Source: Pseudisothecium myosuroides (Eukaryota; Streptophyta; Bryopsida; Hypnales; Lembophyllaceae). Taken from it: DNA of 64,000 bases. Below, piece after piece: positions 35,232 to 48,009 of the stretch. Under the pieces are notes generated by a model. The model worked only from the letters and a program-made list of their open reading frames with translations. It was not told where the DNA came from and ran no database searches. The stretch spans positions 39,585,724-39,649,723 of the forward strand of contig OX637287.1 in the NCBI GenBank assembly GCA_951799445.1. The letters are read 5' to 3'. A program made the translations under genes and the position numbers. Each line of letters begins with the position of its first letter. The first letter of the stretch is position 1.

Positions 35232-36157
35232 CCCCTAAAGGCCCATTGTCCCTTTGGGTCGTTCGGAAGACAAATGGGATTTTGGGCTAGTACTTCCGGG
35301 CTGAATTTTTGTCGTGATTTTTTGAAACTTTTTTTGAAGATAGAAAAACTGATAAGCTTTGTGGGAATATAATTTTTTTCACAATCGGTGCCCAGGAACA
35401 AAAGTTATGACCAAATAAGCTCAAAACAGGGGAAGGGGCGCAGCAAAAAAAATTTGCAAAAATTTGAATTTTCTTTTTTGAATTTTTTTTTCATACTAGA
35501 TTATATTTTTGTCTATCTGGAAAGCTTTGATTTATTTCATTTGGATTTGTTATGAGAAAGTTATGGACATTCTTGTTTTTTGTGAAGTTTGAGCATTTTT
35601 TTGAAAAAAATAACTTGAAAGATTCAATTCTGAATGCAATTTTCAAGTTTTTCATTTTTTTTTTTCATGGTTTAGTTTACTTGCTAGAACAATCTCACCA
35701 TTGGGATTATTGCATTTTAATTCCATCTAAAAGATATGATTATTTTAGATTTTCCTTCTATCTCGTACCTACTTCTACTTAACAATTTTTTTTAAAATGA
35801 AAATTAAGTTTCTTTGAATTTTTTTTTCCTAGATCCTCAACTCAATTCTCCATTATAAAGATTTAAAGCTCAAAACTCTGTAGTGCAAAAATTTTAAGTT
35901 AAAAATGTTCAAAGTAAAAAAATCTAGTCCCACAATATGCTGAAATACTTGTTTTTTCACTTTAAAAGCAGATATCTTGCAATCTGAGCGGTCAAAAATT
36001 TTGAAATTTTTTCCACACATTTTCATACTATTTAGGTGTTAGATCCTACGGTTAGTTGTGCAAAAAAAACATTTTTCAAATTTTTTTACTTTTTGCTATA
36101 GAAATAGCAGTTTTCAGTGTTTTTTGGCAAAAAAAAGAGGCCTTGGGCCTTTCGGGG
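35232..36157. mobile_element. TTAA element 'c' (926 bp)
   Basis: Perfect TTAA flanks at 35228-35231 and 36158-36161. The ends are CCCCTAAAGGCCC and GGGCCTTTCGGGG. It is the same length as the copies in the palindrome arms and aligns to them in reverse orientation along its length. Confidence 0.92.
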
Positions 36158-36501
36158 TTAAGTGACGTGTCTTAGCCCTTTAAAGAATCCATATTTTCTC
36201 TAATGCTTCACATGTACAACAAGGCAGCCAAGTCCTTCCTTCTCAATCTTCACAATTGTTTTTTCATGGATTCATTCTATGATTGAAGGTAGTATTTGTA
36301 CTCCATGGAAGGTTATTTCCCTTCCGAGCCACTAGTGTAGAGCAAAACTATTATGCCAAGGGGATTTGAAGGCTGTTGACCATGGTTTGTTAGAATGAAA
36401 AGAAGTTTTTTTCTCCCTTCAAATGTTATAATCTTTCAATCCACATAGTCAAATGGCTTAAATTTTTTTCACTCATTGCCTTATGTGTTTAATACACTTT
36501 A

Positions 36502-36502
<1 letters not shown>

Positions 36503-36538
<36 letters not shown>

Positions 36539-36549
36539 CACACACACAG

Positions 36550-36599
<50 letters not shown>

Positions 36600-36607
36600 A
36601 CACACAC

Positions 36608-36658
<51 letters not shown>

Positions 36659-36690
36659 CAATGTATACACACGTATATACACACACACAC
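36503..36690. repeat. Compound microsatellite (TA)n(GA)n(CA)n
   Basis: TA, GA and CA runs occur twice in the same order, followed by a long TA run and further CA-rich sequence. Confidence 0.97.
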
Positions 36691-36692
36691 AC

Positions 36693-37170
36693 ACTAGTGT
36701 GTCTTGTGCTATAGCCACAGTCAAAATAAGAATTTAAAAAAAATCTATTTTTTTAATTCATTTATAAAAACTTCAAAATTCAATATCTTTTACACCCTAG
36801 TTCCCAACCCCACAAAACAAAGCCTGTGCATCCCTCCTCACCGAGGGCTTTCCAACGGTACTAAGAATGCGACCGAGGGACGCACGATCCAAGAGATCTC
36901 ACCGCAACAAACAAACAAACAAACAACCTGACAAAAGTTTATGGAAACAACCTTACTAGTGTGCCATTGCCACAACCAAAAACAAAAGTATAAGTCATTT
37001 TTAAAAACAAAAGTAACTAAAAAATCTATACCTTTTGCACTATAGGTCCAAAGGCCACGAAACAAAGTCCATGCACCCTTCCTGTCCGGTTTCTTTTCGA
37101 CGATACCAAGCACGCCACCGGGGGACGCACGGTTTGGGAGATCTCAATGTATCAAACTAACAAACTAAAC
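36693..37170. repeat. Diverged tandem duplication of ~220-260 bp
   Basis: Copy 1 (36693 to about 36925) and copy 2 (about 36955-37170) both begin ACTAGTGTG and share ACCGAGGG/ACCGGGGG-type words, GGGACGCACG, GAGATCTCA and a closing AACAAAC run. No coding frame. Confidence 0.75.
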
Positions 37171-37251
37171 TAAACAAAACAAAATAACCAAACTTAATGC
37201 ATTGAAAACTGACACTTTTCCTCTTTCAAAACACCCTTTGGCCTTTAGGGG

Positions 37252-40200
37252 CTTACCTCATGAATATTTTGAAGTTTTTTATCCCCTCTTGATCAATATT
37301 AAAACCTTCCAATCTATATGTTACATATATAATTATAATTAATTATTTTTTGTAAATGATTTGTAATACATGTAGTTTAAATCATATGGTTACGATTTCA
37401 AAAAAACAATGACTTATTTAAACTATAGCATAAAACAAAAAGGAAGCACAATAAAAGGCTGGTCTTGAAATTGACATTAAGGGATTCAACCATTAATCAA
37501 CTAGTAAGTATTTTTTGCTAATTTTTTCTTGTAGAAACACAAATAGTTGCCTATGAATTATTGAACTTAAGTATATACGATTAAACTATTTATAAGGTGT
37601 TTGTATGTTATAGTGTACCCACTTTCAACCCATAATATAACATCTTTCAACCTACAATCTTTTAAAACTATCCTCCTAAATTTGTTCTTTGTGTAATCAA
37701 TATATTCCATACCAAATTTTACTTTCAAAAACTAAAATTATATTTTTCGTAAATGTAGTTTTGTGCTTTTCATTGGTTTACATAATAGATGATTGAAAAG
37801 AATTAGTAGTAAATTTTAAAATTTGACAGTACAAATATTTAGGAACATTGAACCTACCAAGATTCAAGTTTTTACTATAGATGTTGCAATGTCAAAGGGA
37901 TGCCTTCACAAATTATATAATATAGATATTTGTAGATTGAAATTTGATTTCATTAATTAGTACTTGTATTCTAACTAGAATTGTACATTTGGCACAATGC
38001 TGCAATTAATTTATCAAGACCTATTTTATTATAGTTTAGAGAAACTTGTTTTGCAATTTTTTATTTGTAACATATTGAAATTATGTTATTTATAGTGATT
38101 TCTTTTGCCTTATTAACATCATGAATCTCTAAAAAGAAAAAATCACATGTATACATTAATAATTTTTACATACTTACAAAAGATAAATTTGTAAATTTCA
38201 TTACAACTATTTTTCAATCAGTTTTTAATTTAAAACAATAAAAAATACAAAACAATATATCAAAAAGGGATTTTTTTTATTTGAGAGTGGAATTTGATGT
38301 ATTGATTGAGGTTGTATAATAAAACAAATTTTATAGATTTGAAAAGGTAAGACTTCCAAGGTCAACTTTTGAATGCTATCCTACTCTAGTTTAAAAATAG
38401 GGTATGCATTACATTCTTTTTGATGTTGTAAACAATATTAATAATGGCATTTAGTGTAAACCAGACGAATTAAATTATAAATGCTATATGTTTTTATTCT
38501 TGATGAATACTTTTACAAATTATGTTTGTAGAGATATTTTTTATGAATAGTACAAATTTTTGTATTCTTCATAAAAATCTCCATCAAAAGTAAAAACCTA
38601 TAACAATTCCAAATCAACTAGTATGGTTACATTGAATATCACTAGTATTGTAGTTTACATAAATATGTACATATTTGTTGGGTTCTACACCTTGGGAAGG
38701 GCCTCTAATGCCTCAATGTCCAAAATTGCCCTTTGGTGCTGTCCCACTACAAAGTTTCACTAAGTATCAAAATTTTCTATTTGTACTTGTGAAGTAAGTA
38801 TAAAATCATCACTTCTAGATTCTTGCCTAGAATGAAGCCATTGATTTTGAGAATTTACAAGGTTAAACATTAGAACTTCATATAAATTTATAGTACACTT
38901 CTCACTAGACTTTTATTTCTTCTTTTGTTCTATGTCATTTATTTTCTTCTACCTTAGTGAATGTGTAGATTCATTGAATTGAGTGCATGGGAACTGAGGT
39001 TTCTTTACAATGATGTCAATTGTATTGTTGTTTTGTTTTTGTTCTAATCTTTCAAACATGTTCCAAGAATAGTGAGAATAGTGAGGTTGTTTGGTGCTTA
39101 TAACATTAATTTTTAGAGGATAACAACACTACTAGGAAAATTTGTGACCCAAACAATTGAAAAAGTATTGTTCATACTTGTTTTGGTTGCATTGTCTTGG
39201 TCAAAATTAAGTTTAAATTTGTTTTTTTGGAATTGTTGATCTGAACCGTAGAAAAATACATAAATAAATTAGAACTACCACGTCAACATGGTTAAACTAC
39301 CACATCAACGTACTAAATTGCTACATCAGCGAAAGTATCAACATTGGATTTGAATCCAAAATCTTAGTCTTCCAAAACAGTTTCCTTGTCCAACACACTA
39401 CGGTTGAATTTGCATACACAAATACAATGTACAAATTGTTATTCAAAATACCTATTGAATTTCTATTGATTTTGTCAAAAAAATTGTAGTACCTAGAACA
39501 ACAAAAAGTAGGCGGCATCTTTAAAACAATTTATTGATTAACTCAAGCTGTGACCGCCATTGCCTAGGACAACAAAAAAATTGTTGATTTTATATTGTTT
39601 TTGTCTCAATTAACCTAATAGTGGAATTGGGATTGAAGGGGATTACAAATCAAAGCCTTTTATCCCATATTTAATTAAATTTAGACTATTTATACAATCC
39701 TAAACTTACTCGGTGTTTGCAAAACATCAAGAGATTTTCTGATGTTGAAGGACATAAACCTACCGATGTTTTATATAGATCTCCTCATGTTTTGTATAGG
39801 TCTCCTAATAATTTGCATATTATATATATAATTATTAAGTAATGCATATTTATTTTTGGACTTTGGATTGTTGAGATTTAGTTAAATATAGCTTTCTTCT
39901 TCTTGTCTACAATATAGTACACTTTTGTTTTTGTATTATAACATATAAATCTTAATATCAAAAAATATAGTTTACCAAATAATATTAAAGCATTCAAATG
40001 AAAAATTATGGGTAGGTATCCTTATATGGTACTGCACCAAATATCTTGTTCTTTTTGTAGATGAAAATTTGCCAGCTCTTACAAAAAGGAGCTTTTATTT
40101 TTACCATCAAAGATTCTTCAATCAACAAAAGGAAAGACATCACATGAGTTTACATGAGAGTGACATGAAGAATAACCAATGTTTTTCACTAGTTGACTAC

Positions 40201-40512
40201 AATTGGCTATTTTTTGTAAAGGAAATTTTCATTTTGGGGGTCAAAATAGCCGGATTATTGCTACATTTTAAAACCAATAGCCAAATTCTATCTAGTTGTG
40301 ATATATAAATATAATATAATATAATCCAAATATTGCGCGAGTATTGAAGAAATATTTGACCACTTTTTTAAAATGATTAAAAAATATATTGGCAACAATT
40401 TGCACAAAAACTGAATTAATTATTGTATTTGACTCTAGTCCTCAGTCTTAGCATTTAGAAATGGTAACTCTATTACTTGGAAATTGAGGGGCCCTCCTTC
40501 TTGCTCCTTTAT
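37252..40512. other. 3.3 kb AT-rich stretch without recognisable genes
   Basis: Only short open frames occur. At about 39275-39340 a ~23 bp unit resembling CTACCACATCAACGTACTAA occurs about three times. Otherwise nothing is supported. Confidence 0.5.
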
Positions 40513-40516
40513 TTAA

Positions 40517-41440
40517 CCCCTAAAGGTCAGAGACTATGTTTTCACCAAAACTACTCCAAAACTGCCATTTCTAGCTAATACAAGTACCAAATTTTGAAAA
40601 AAAACAATTTTGGAAAAAAGTAACTGTAGGATCTTGTAATACACTAGTTTGGAAAATTGTGGAAAAAAAATCAGAAATTTCCACCGTGTGGATTGCAAGA
40701 TATTAGCATTAGAATTGACAAAAATCCTTTTTTGTCCCTGCAAAAATCCGAGTAGTTGCACTTCACAAGGCGACATTTGTATGAAAAAATGTCCAAAATG
40801 ATGGTGCTTCTTTGGATTCATTCTTCAAAGCAATTTGGCTACATGGTAACAAAATTTCAAATCATTTGGAATTATACAACATGTAGGAAAAAAATAGTAA
40901 GTAGAAAGAGGTAGAGAATGATTCAAAACACTAAATTATTAAGAATTTAGATATGAATTGAAAAGTGCCAATTCCAACAATTGTAATGTTGTAATAAAAA
41001 ATCTACACCCAATTTTATTTTTTTCTAGAAATATTGAAAATTGAGTAAAATAAAGGACTCCAAAGTTTATTTTAAAGTAGAGATTCCATAACTACCTTCA
41101 AACTAAGACTCCTCATAACTTTTGATTCATTGATCAATATGGAATGATTCAAAGCTTCTCGGGTATATATAAATCTAAAGAACCAATTTCAAATTTTTAT
41201 TTTCTTTAAAAGTGATTTGTAAAGAAGTTTTTTGAGTAGCCTGCCGACCAATGAAAATGACATATCGTGCAATAATCTTTTAATCATGTAGTCAAAAGCT
41301 ATGAAAATTGTTGGGCCTAAAGCTACTCCTCGGGCACATCTTGTGTGAAAATTTCAAAGAAAAAAAATAAAAATTCCGTTTGTAGTGAGCTACCCTAAAT
41401 CGCTATGTTGTCAAAAAAACAGTATTTGGTCCTTTAGGGG
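40517..41440. mobile_element. TTAA element 'd' (924 bp)
   Basis: It is flanked by TTAA at 40513-40516 and 41441-41444. The ends are CCCCTAAAGGTC and GGTCCTTTAGGGG. The right-hand TTAA is also the left-hand TTAA of element 'g'. It is the same subfamily as 'e' (reversed) and the fragment 'i'. Confidence 0.92.
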
Positions 41441-41444
41441 TTAA

Positions 41445-42415
41445 CCCTTCATCGCCGAGGGTCCAAACATGCTTAAAAGCATCCTGCCTTTGCAAGCGTG
41501 AAAAGTCTAAATTTCAGTAAGGTATGAAAATCTCAACCGTACAATCTTGTTGTGTGCATGTTGTAGATGGTGTGGAACAAATTTGGGGTCATTTGACCGT
41601 ATAGATTGAAAGATTATAATGTTTTAGTGTTGGAAAATGGTGCTGAAATTTTCTTAAAAACACATTTGGAGGTGAAATTCGATTTCTAAACCTGCTCAAA
41701 TGAAAAAACATCAAATTTCCAAGTGATTCAAAAACAGAATGCAAACTCTTTGGTGAAAAAAATATCATTCAAATGACTCATTGTGTTTGCAAAATGGATT
41801 TGAAATGTTAAAAAACAATGAAAAAAGTAGCAAAAAATCACATTTATAGCTGAACTTCCTTCTACTAAAATGCTTCTCAGTCACTCATAACTTCTTGGAT
41901 CAATATGAAATTTTAACCACAAAAACTAGACTAGTATGCGCAACTTTTACAACAAAAATTATTGAAAACGGACCATGTATGAAGAAATTATGAGCCGCTG
42001 AAGTTCACTATAATACAAAAATGTCTGGATTTTTGAACTTCGAATTGCTCTCAAACATTCAAAATAGCTTGGATTGACATGAAAATTTTACCTCAATAAC
42101 TAGAGCTTAAGGGGAACAAAACCCAACAAATTTTATTGAAAATGAACATTTGATGAAAAAGATACAAGCCCCCAAAGTTGCACTCATGACAATGCAGTGT
42201 GCTGAACTCACATTGAACCTGTAAACTTCAAATGGCTTTCACAAACTCAATTCGTCTTGGATTGATCTGAAAATTTTACCACACAAACTAGACTAGTATG
42301 CGCAACTTTTACAAGAAGTTTTATTAAATTTGGACATCAGATGCAAAAGTTAGAGCACTTCAAATTGGACTGTTATAGTGTGAGGACACTTTTTGTCCCC
42401 TTCAGCGATGAAGGG
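41445..42415. mobile_element. TTAA element 'g', distinct termini (971 bp)
   Basis: It is flanked by TTAA at 41441-41444 and 42416-42419. The termini are CCCTTCATCGCCGAGGG and, in reverse complement of the right end, CCCTTCATCGCTGAAGGG. The interior shares the ATTGAAAGATTATAATGTTT region with 'f' and 'h'. It is a sister subfamily with different ends. No coding capacity. Confidence 0.9.
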
Positions 42416-42419
42416 TTAA

Positions 42420-42557
42420 CCTCTCTCTTTCTGTTGTCGTTCACTTTGTTGCTTGTCATTTCATCATTTCCAGCCTCGTGGCTTGGTTGTTTTTGCTTTG
42501 AGTTTTTTTTAATGCAATGGTTCTCCATTTGTTAAAAAAAATAAAAAATAAAAAAAC
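42420..42557 (+). mobile_element. Probable LINE 3' end fragment
   Basis: The sequence is pyrimidine-rich and resembles 8830-9018. It ends in AATGCAATGGTTCTCCATTTG and an A-rich tail at 42533-42557. Its text continues across the two TTAA elements into GCTCCTTTATTTAA at 40505-40516, so elements 'd' and 'g' sit inside or beside this fragment. Confidence 0.5.
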
Positions 42558-44523
42558 TGAATTCATTACCCTAGAATGAACTTTTTGCATGATCACCTAA
42601 ATTGACAACTCCTATAGCCACCACATCTGAAGTACAGGATGCATCCAATAAGCTCACCCAAGTTGAAAAGTCAAATTTAGAGTGGAAAATAAATGAAACC
42701 CAAGCAAGGACAGACGCTGCTGCATACATCACTCACGTGTGTCAAGGCATGTTTTTTTTTTTTTTTTTACACAAACAAAAGGAGTGTCATGGCATGTCTT
42801 CAAATAACCCCTAGTAAGGTAGTCTGCTCTAAAAGCGAGCAAGCTCTAAAATTGAACATGGCACAGAGGTACATTTTGCTTTCTTCAATGTACCAACAGT
42901 ATACATTTCAGGAGGTGGTTGGTTTTAGTGACCACTGCGTTTCAACTTCAAAAATTTGTAACTAAATCTACAAAGGTCCAAAAAATAAGAAACGACTTGG
43001 GTTAAATGCCAAATCCATTCATCTTCCTTTAAAAATTAACTAAAAATTGTTTCAAGGAGTTTAGCTTCCCCGAAAAGGCAAACAACTCTTAAATGGTTGC
43101 TTTAAGAGCAGATTACCTTATTCCCAAAGTGGACTTGCCTTGTTCAAACTTGATTGGAACTTTCAAAGTATTAATTTTTTCTTTCAAGATTTATTAAAAT
43201 TAGAAAATGAAGTCTAACAAGTTATATTTCTACTAATTTTCAAAACTTCAATGAATTATTAATATTTATTGTAAAGTTTGTCCTGTGTTTGTAGTTGGGT
43301 GTTAGAGGAAGGTTTAACTAAGAATAGTGTAGAAGAAACACGGCACCAAACTCCATCAAACCTGAGTTTTGGAACTTCAGCGACTTTGGTCCTGTATTTT
43401 TTCCCAACTCTAGCTCTTGGTTCTGCGTTGGCACACTTTATGATTAACTCTATTGCAATGTAAAGTTCCACATGTTAAAATCCAAATAACACAAAATTGT
43501 ATGTATAGTAATTTTCCTCATTCTAACCTTCATTTTTGTCAAATAAAAAAATATATATATTACAATAATTTGTTTTTTCCACTAATTCTTTTTAAAAATC
43601 AACAATTTTAGAAAAATGTCTATTCAAACATGAATTTTTTTTTAAAGATTATCAACCAACCTTATACAGGCTAAATTTAGTATGATAGTGACGATGATTT
43701 GAATGCAAGTCATTACCAAGGAATTTTTGGGAGTAAAAAATGAAACAACTACATGAAATTTTTCATCACTTTTCTTTGTAGCTATTACATTTAATATTAC
43801 TAAAAAAATCAATTTATTTTTAGTAATATTTACCAATCTATTTCACTTATTACTTTAAAATTATAACAAAAAAATTATATTTTGAAACTAATAGAGATTT
43901 TTCACATTGATAGATACCACATAAGCTTGTAATACAAAGATATCACATTGGGAGCCAAATATAATTTAAAAAGCTAATTTGAGTTCAAAAAAAGTTTGAC
44001 CATTTTGAACTGACAATAGAACTTACTGGTGTTCTAAGATTAACTAAGGTCCTTATAATGAATTGTTGAAGAATCTTGGTACTCATAGAAGATGTCACAA
44101 ACACACCACTAAAGTTGCCAAGCTCATGAAGACCTTCATGAAGAAGTGGTGTACGAATCAGGTTTTTACTACTATAAGGTAAGTTTCTGGCAATCCTTTG
44201 CCAATAAAAGTTTCACTAAAGATTACATGGACAACCCATTCGTCTCTCGCTTTCCTAATAGGGTCAAGGAAATGTTGCAAACCAATTGCGACAACAACAC
44301 CAAATGCTAATTTTGACTCACCTAGAAGAAAAATAACATTCCATAGTGTACAAATGTTACGTACCTTTGATTGTAGCATAAATCCATGAAAAAACAATCA
44401 GTAAGATTAAGAAGGACGAACCTGGCCACCTTGTAGTACATGTGAAGCATTAGAGAAAATATAGGCTCTCTAATGTGCAAATACAAGAAATAAAAAAATA
44501 TTTCTTCAAAAAAATCACAATAA
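42558..44523. other. Mostly unassigned, with two exon-like islands
   Basis: 42602-42750 (+) encodes a charged stretch with LTQVEKSNLEWKINETQ, possibly coiled coil. 44158-44397 (-) holds KARDEWVVHVIFSETF between a TTCTAG acceptor-like word and a downstream GT. Neither matches a family I know. The rest is AT-rich. Confidence 0.3.
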
Positions 44524-46977
44524 TAAAACATAATTTAAAAAACTGCAATGTGAAGTGACACTTGAGATAATTACATGGTCCATGATTTTTAATTGTTTCA
44601 ATTTAAAAACAAACAAACAGATATATTTTAAATTATTTCCAGTGTTTGCAATAGTTGCACATTTGACCAACAGAGAAATGGCCCTCTGGAGAGTCCAGAT
44701 TTTCTCTAATGAACGATTCATGGTCGTCCTGGAGCAATCTGGAGCTCCAGAGGGACCCAAGACATCACTTTGCACTCACAATCGCAAAATGCACGAGGAA
44801 GTTTATCTAAAGTATGGGACCATATGCTCGAAACACCAGCCACTGCCGGCACAAGGATTGAGACTCAGACTCTCATAACCTAGCTGCTTGTTCACCTTAT
44901 GAAGATCGTATCAGGACGCCATGAAACCTCCGAAAGTTTGGCTCTTCGATCATTCATGTAACGAGGAGCCTGTTTGCAAAATTTCAATTTCAAACTCGGA
45001 ATCAAACCGGCCTCTGGCAGAGAGAGAAGATTATCTTTGACATTGAAGGCATCAGTTGCAAGAATTGAAGCTAGCAGCCGGACGGTACATAAACGTGCAC
45101 AACTAGTGAATCAGGTTTCTATTTAATTTGAGTGTATGTGTGTGCTTTGGGCTTGCAGAGCAGGATAGTACAGAATGAACCTCTTCTGCTTTCTCCTGTT
45201 TGTGTTGCTTCGCTCAGTTGCCAGTGACGACACACGACTCGCCTTCCATTCCTTTCCCTCTGAAGATGATAACATCAGAACTCTCGGAGATGCTGCACAC
45301 AATGGCGCCCATCAATCCTACATCATCAACAGGCGCGCCACGAAGTCGCGAGGGACCTGTGGAGCGGTGTTCTACGGGGAGAAGGTGCGCATTCAGGATG
45401 TTGCAACTGGGAGAGTTGCTTCGTTCAGCACCTCATTCTCATTCACCTTCGGAAATCTGGGGTTACCTCGGGAGAGCAGCAGTTCTCCCGAACACGAGGG
45501 CCTCAACGGAATCGTCTTCATTTTGAAGAGGGGCATGATGCTTGCTCACTTGCCAGACCTCATGTCCCAAATAGGAAGCGCTGGTGAATGCAGGAGTCCT
45601 CTCCATCCAAGTGATCCAAACCATAGATACACTCCGTCAGGCTTCCTTATCAGTTTCGCCATGGGGAAGTACAGCCCTGATTCCGAAGACCATGCCAGCA
45701 TGAGCTACATCAGGGTGGGAAAAAACCTTGACTTCGAATATGACATGGAAGCATACACTCACAGCCTCTGCGACAACGACACCCGTTGCTCGTATTTCTC
45801 CGACGGGAAAATCTTCACTGCTTGGATTGATTTCAATAGCTCAGCTCGGACACTCCAAGTGCGGCTTGCGAATGGGTCCAACCCAAGCGTGAAGAAGCCC
45901 CTGCAACCTCTGCTGCTCATTCCCAATTACAAATTGGCCGAAATGCTTGGCGACGAAGTGATCCCCATGTTTTGGGGAAGCTCCGATGCCCAACGCGTCG
46001 AAGCACATGAGCTCTTGTCCTGGGAGTTCTTCAGCAGTGAGATTCCAGAATCCCCAAATCATTTTTGGAAGGCCACACCGTGGGCTGGCATCAGCGCAGG
46101 AGTTCTGGGATCGGTGGTGGCAGCTGCAGTCGTGATTCTCTGGTGCGCCTCCCGCCTTGCGAGCCCGTCCAGAATTGGCCGCTACACACCCCTGGGCCAT
46201 AGCGCACGTCCACATGTGTTCTCGTATGCAGAGCTCCGGACGGCCACTGACAACTTCGATGAGAGAAATTTGCTCGGTAATGGCGGATCGGGGTCTGTCT
46301 ACAAAGGGTCTTTTGAAGCTCCCGGTGGAACCCATTTCGTTGCCGTGAAACAGATCACTTTCTCAGAGCCCAAGCAGGCGGAGTCCCTCTTTCATGCGGA
46401 AATCGTCAGTCTCGGCCAAATTCGGCATCGCAATGTGGTGCAGTTACAAGGCTGGTGTCAAGAGAAAGGTCGCCTGCTCCTGGTTTACGACTTCATGTCC
46501 AACGGAACCCTCAATGAATGGCTTCACACCCCTGCTGGCCACGGTCTCCAACAAAAAGAGATGGCCCTCTCTTTGGAAACGCGACACTCCATTCTTCGAG
46601 GAGTGGGTGTGGCTTTGGAATACTTGCACGAGGATTGCTTGAGTTGTGTTGTACACCGAGACATCAAGTCTAGCAATGTGTTGTTGGATGCGGATTTCAA
46701 TGCGCATTTGGGAGACTTTGGACTTGCGCGCTTGATGGATCACCACAAGTTGGACAAAACCACTTCGGTTGCAGGAACTCTTGGCTACATGGCTCCGGAG
46801 TTGCCGTACACGGGCAAAGCCACCAAGGAATCGGATGTTTATAGTTTTGGCATTTTGGTGCTTGAAGTTGTGTGTGGAAGGCGTCCCTTGGATATGCAAG
46901 CAACGGAACCGGAGGATCTTGTGTTGTTGCACACTGTTTGGCGAGCTCATGAAGGTGGGTCACTTCTCAATGTGGTA

Positions 46978-47384
46978 AGGTAGAACTACCCATTACCACC
47001 CTAATTCGCAATCTAACTATATTGGGGCCAACTCTAGGAAAGACACATATTTTTCAGAGGTGTGTTTTTGTTTCAGGAGTCAAACCCAAGTGGAACTATA
47101 ATTTTTTGATAAAAATTGTAATTTCTGTGAATTTCTGAAGTGAAATTGCACAACCACCACTAGACTGGATTCATAAACGTCCTCTTACAACTCAATACCG
47201 CTTTCCAATGTATCTAATAGCACTCGAAGATCCACCAATCATTAATTGACACGTTGTCTTTTAATAGCAATAATAAACTACTGTTGTCAGAATCTGAAGC
47301 GGATTTGCATGTTTTTCTGACGAAATTGGGACAAAGTTGTAGACCACGGATTTGAATCACTGACGGAATTGGGTGGTTTTACCT
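46978..47384. mobile_element. 407 bp MITE with TA duplication
   Basis: The ends AGGTAGAACTACCCA and (reverse complement of the right end) AGGTAAAACCACCCA match at 13 of 15 positions. TA occurs on both sides (46976-46977, 47385-47386), while arm 1 has a single TA at the same place. This fits the Tc1/mariner type of insertion, but the termini are not the classic Stowaway sequence. Confidence 0.92.
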
Positions 47385-47420
47385 TAGATCCAAGATTGCT
47401 TCAAACTCTTCAACCTTTAA

Positions 47421-48009
47421 CCCCTAAAGGACCAAGTGTCCATTCAACGTAAGCAAGGAATCTTGGGTAGGTTCCTATGAAGTCATTTTTGGTCAGATGT
47501 TCATAAAATTTGGACACAATGTACAAATATGTGCCTCCTTCGTGAAAATCTAATTTTTTTTCCGATCGGGTGCCCAAATCAAAAGTTATGCTGCCCTGAA
47601 CTTTTGGGGCAGCTCGGGCAATTTGAGAATCTTTGGAGAATCTTTTGCAAAAAAGCTCATCAACTTTTGAAATTTGGTATGTATGTAACTAATAAAATAT
47701 GACATACAATTTTCCAAAAAAAAACAAATTTTAATACTCAAATCACATTCTAAGAGTAGTCAAACTTTGTTAACTATGTTGGGGCGGTTTCAAAAAAAAC
47801 ATTTTCTTCTAACTTCAAACGTTATAATCTTTCAATCCATGCGGTCAAATGGGCTGAAATTTTTTCCACACTTTGGTAAAATGCTTTACTTCAGTTTTGT
47901 ACGATTGAAGTTTCAAAAAAAAGTTTCAATTTTCAGTTTTGAATAACGTACCAAAAAACCACAATTTTTGACAATGTCTCCCTGAATACCCCCCTCGGCC
48001 CTTTAGGGG
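47421..48009. mobile_element. TTAA element 'h' (589 bp), insertion proven by empty site
   Basis: It is flanked by TTAA at 47417-47420 and 48010-48013. The allelic position in arm 1 (32061-32064) has a single TTAA. The ends are CCCCTAAAGGACC and GGCCCTTTAGGGG. No coding capacity. The TTAA duplication places it with piggyBac-like or Kolobok-like elements. Confidence 0.96.

Larger units (their letters stand above)
36176..37251. mobile_element. TTAA element 'f', decayed, expanded by microsatellite
   Basis: The right end GGCCTTTAGGGG is followed by CTTAC. A TTAG-CCCTTTAAAG word near 36172 may be the left end. The interior stretch GTTATAATCTTTCAATCCA at about 36425 is shared with elements 'h' and 'g'. 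A compound microsatellite and a duplication inflate it. Confidence 0.5.

Noticed and set aside
36473..36724. Open frames rich in Ile/Tyr/Ser over the microsatellite
   Set aside because: Produced by TA/GA/CA repeats.
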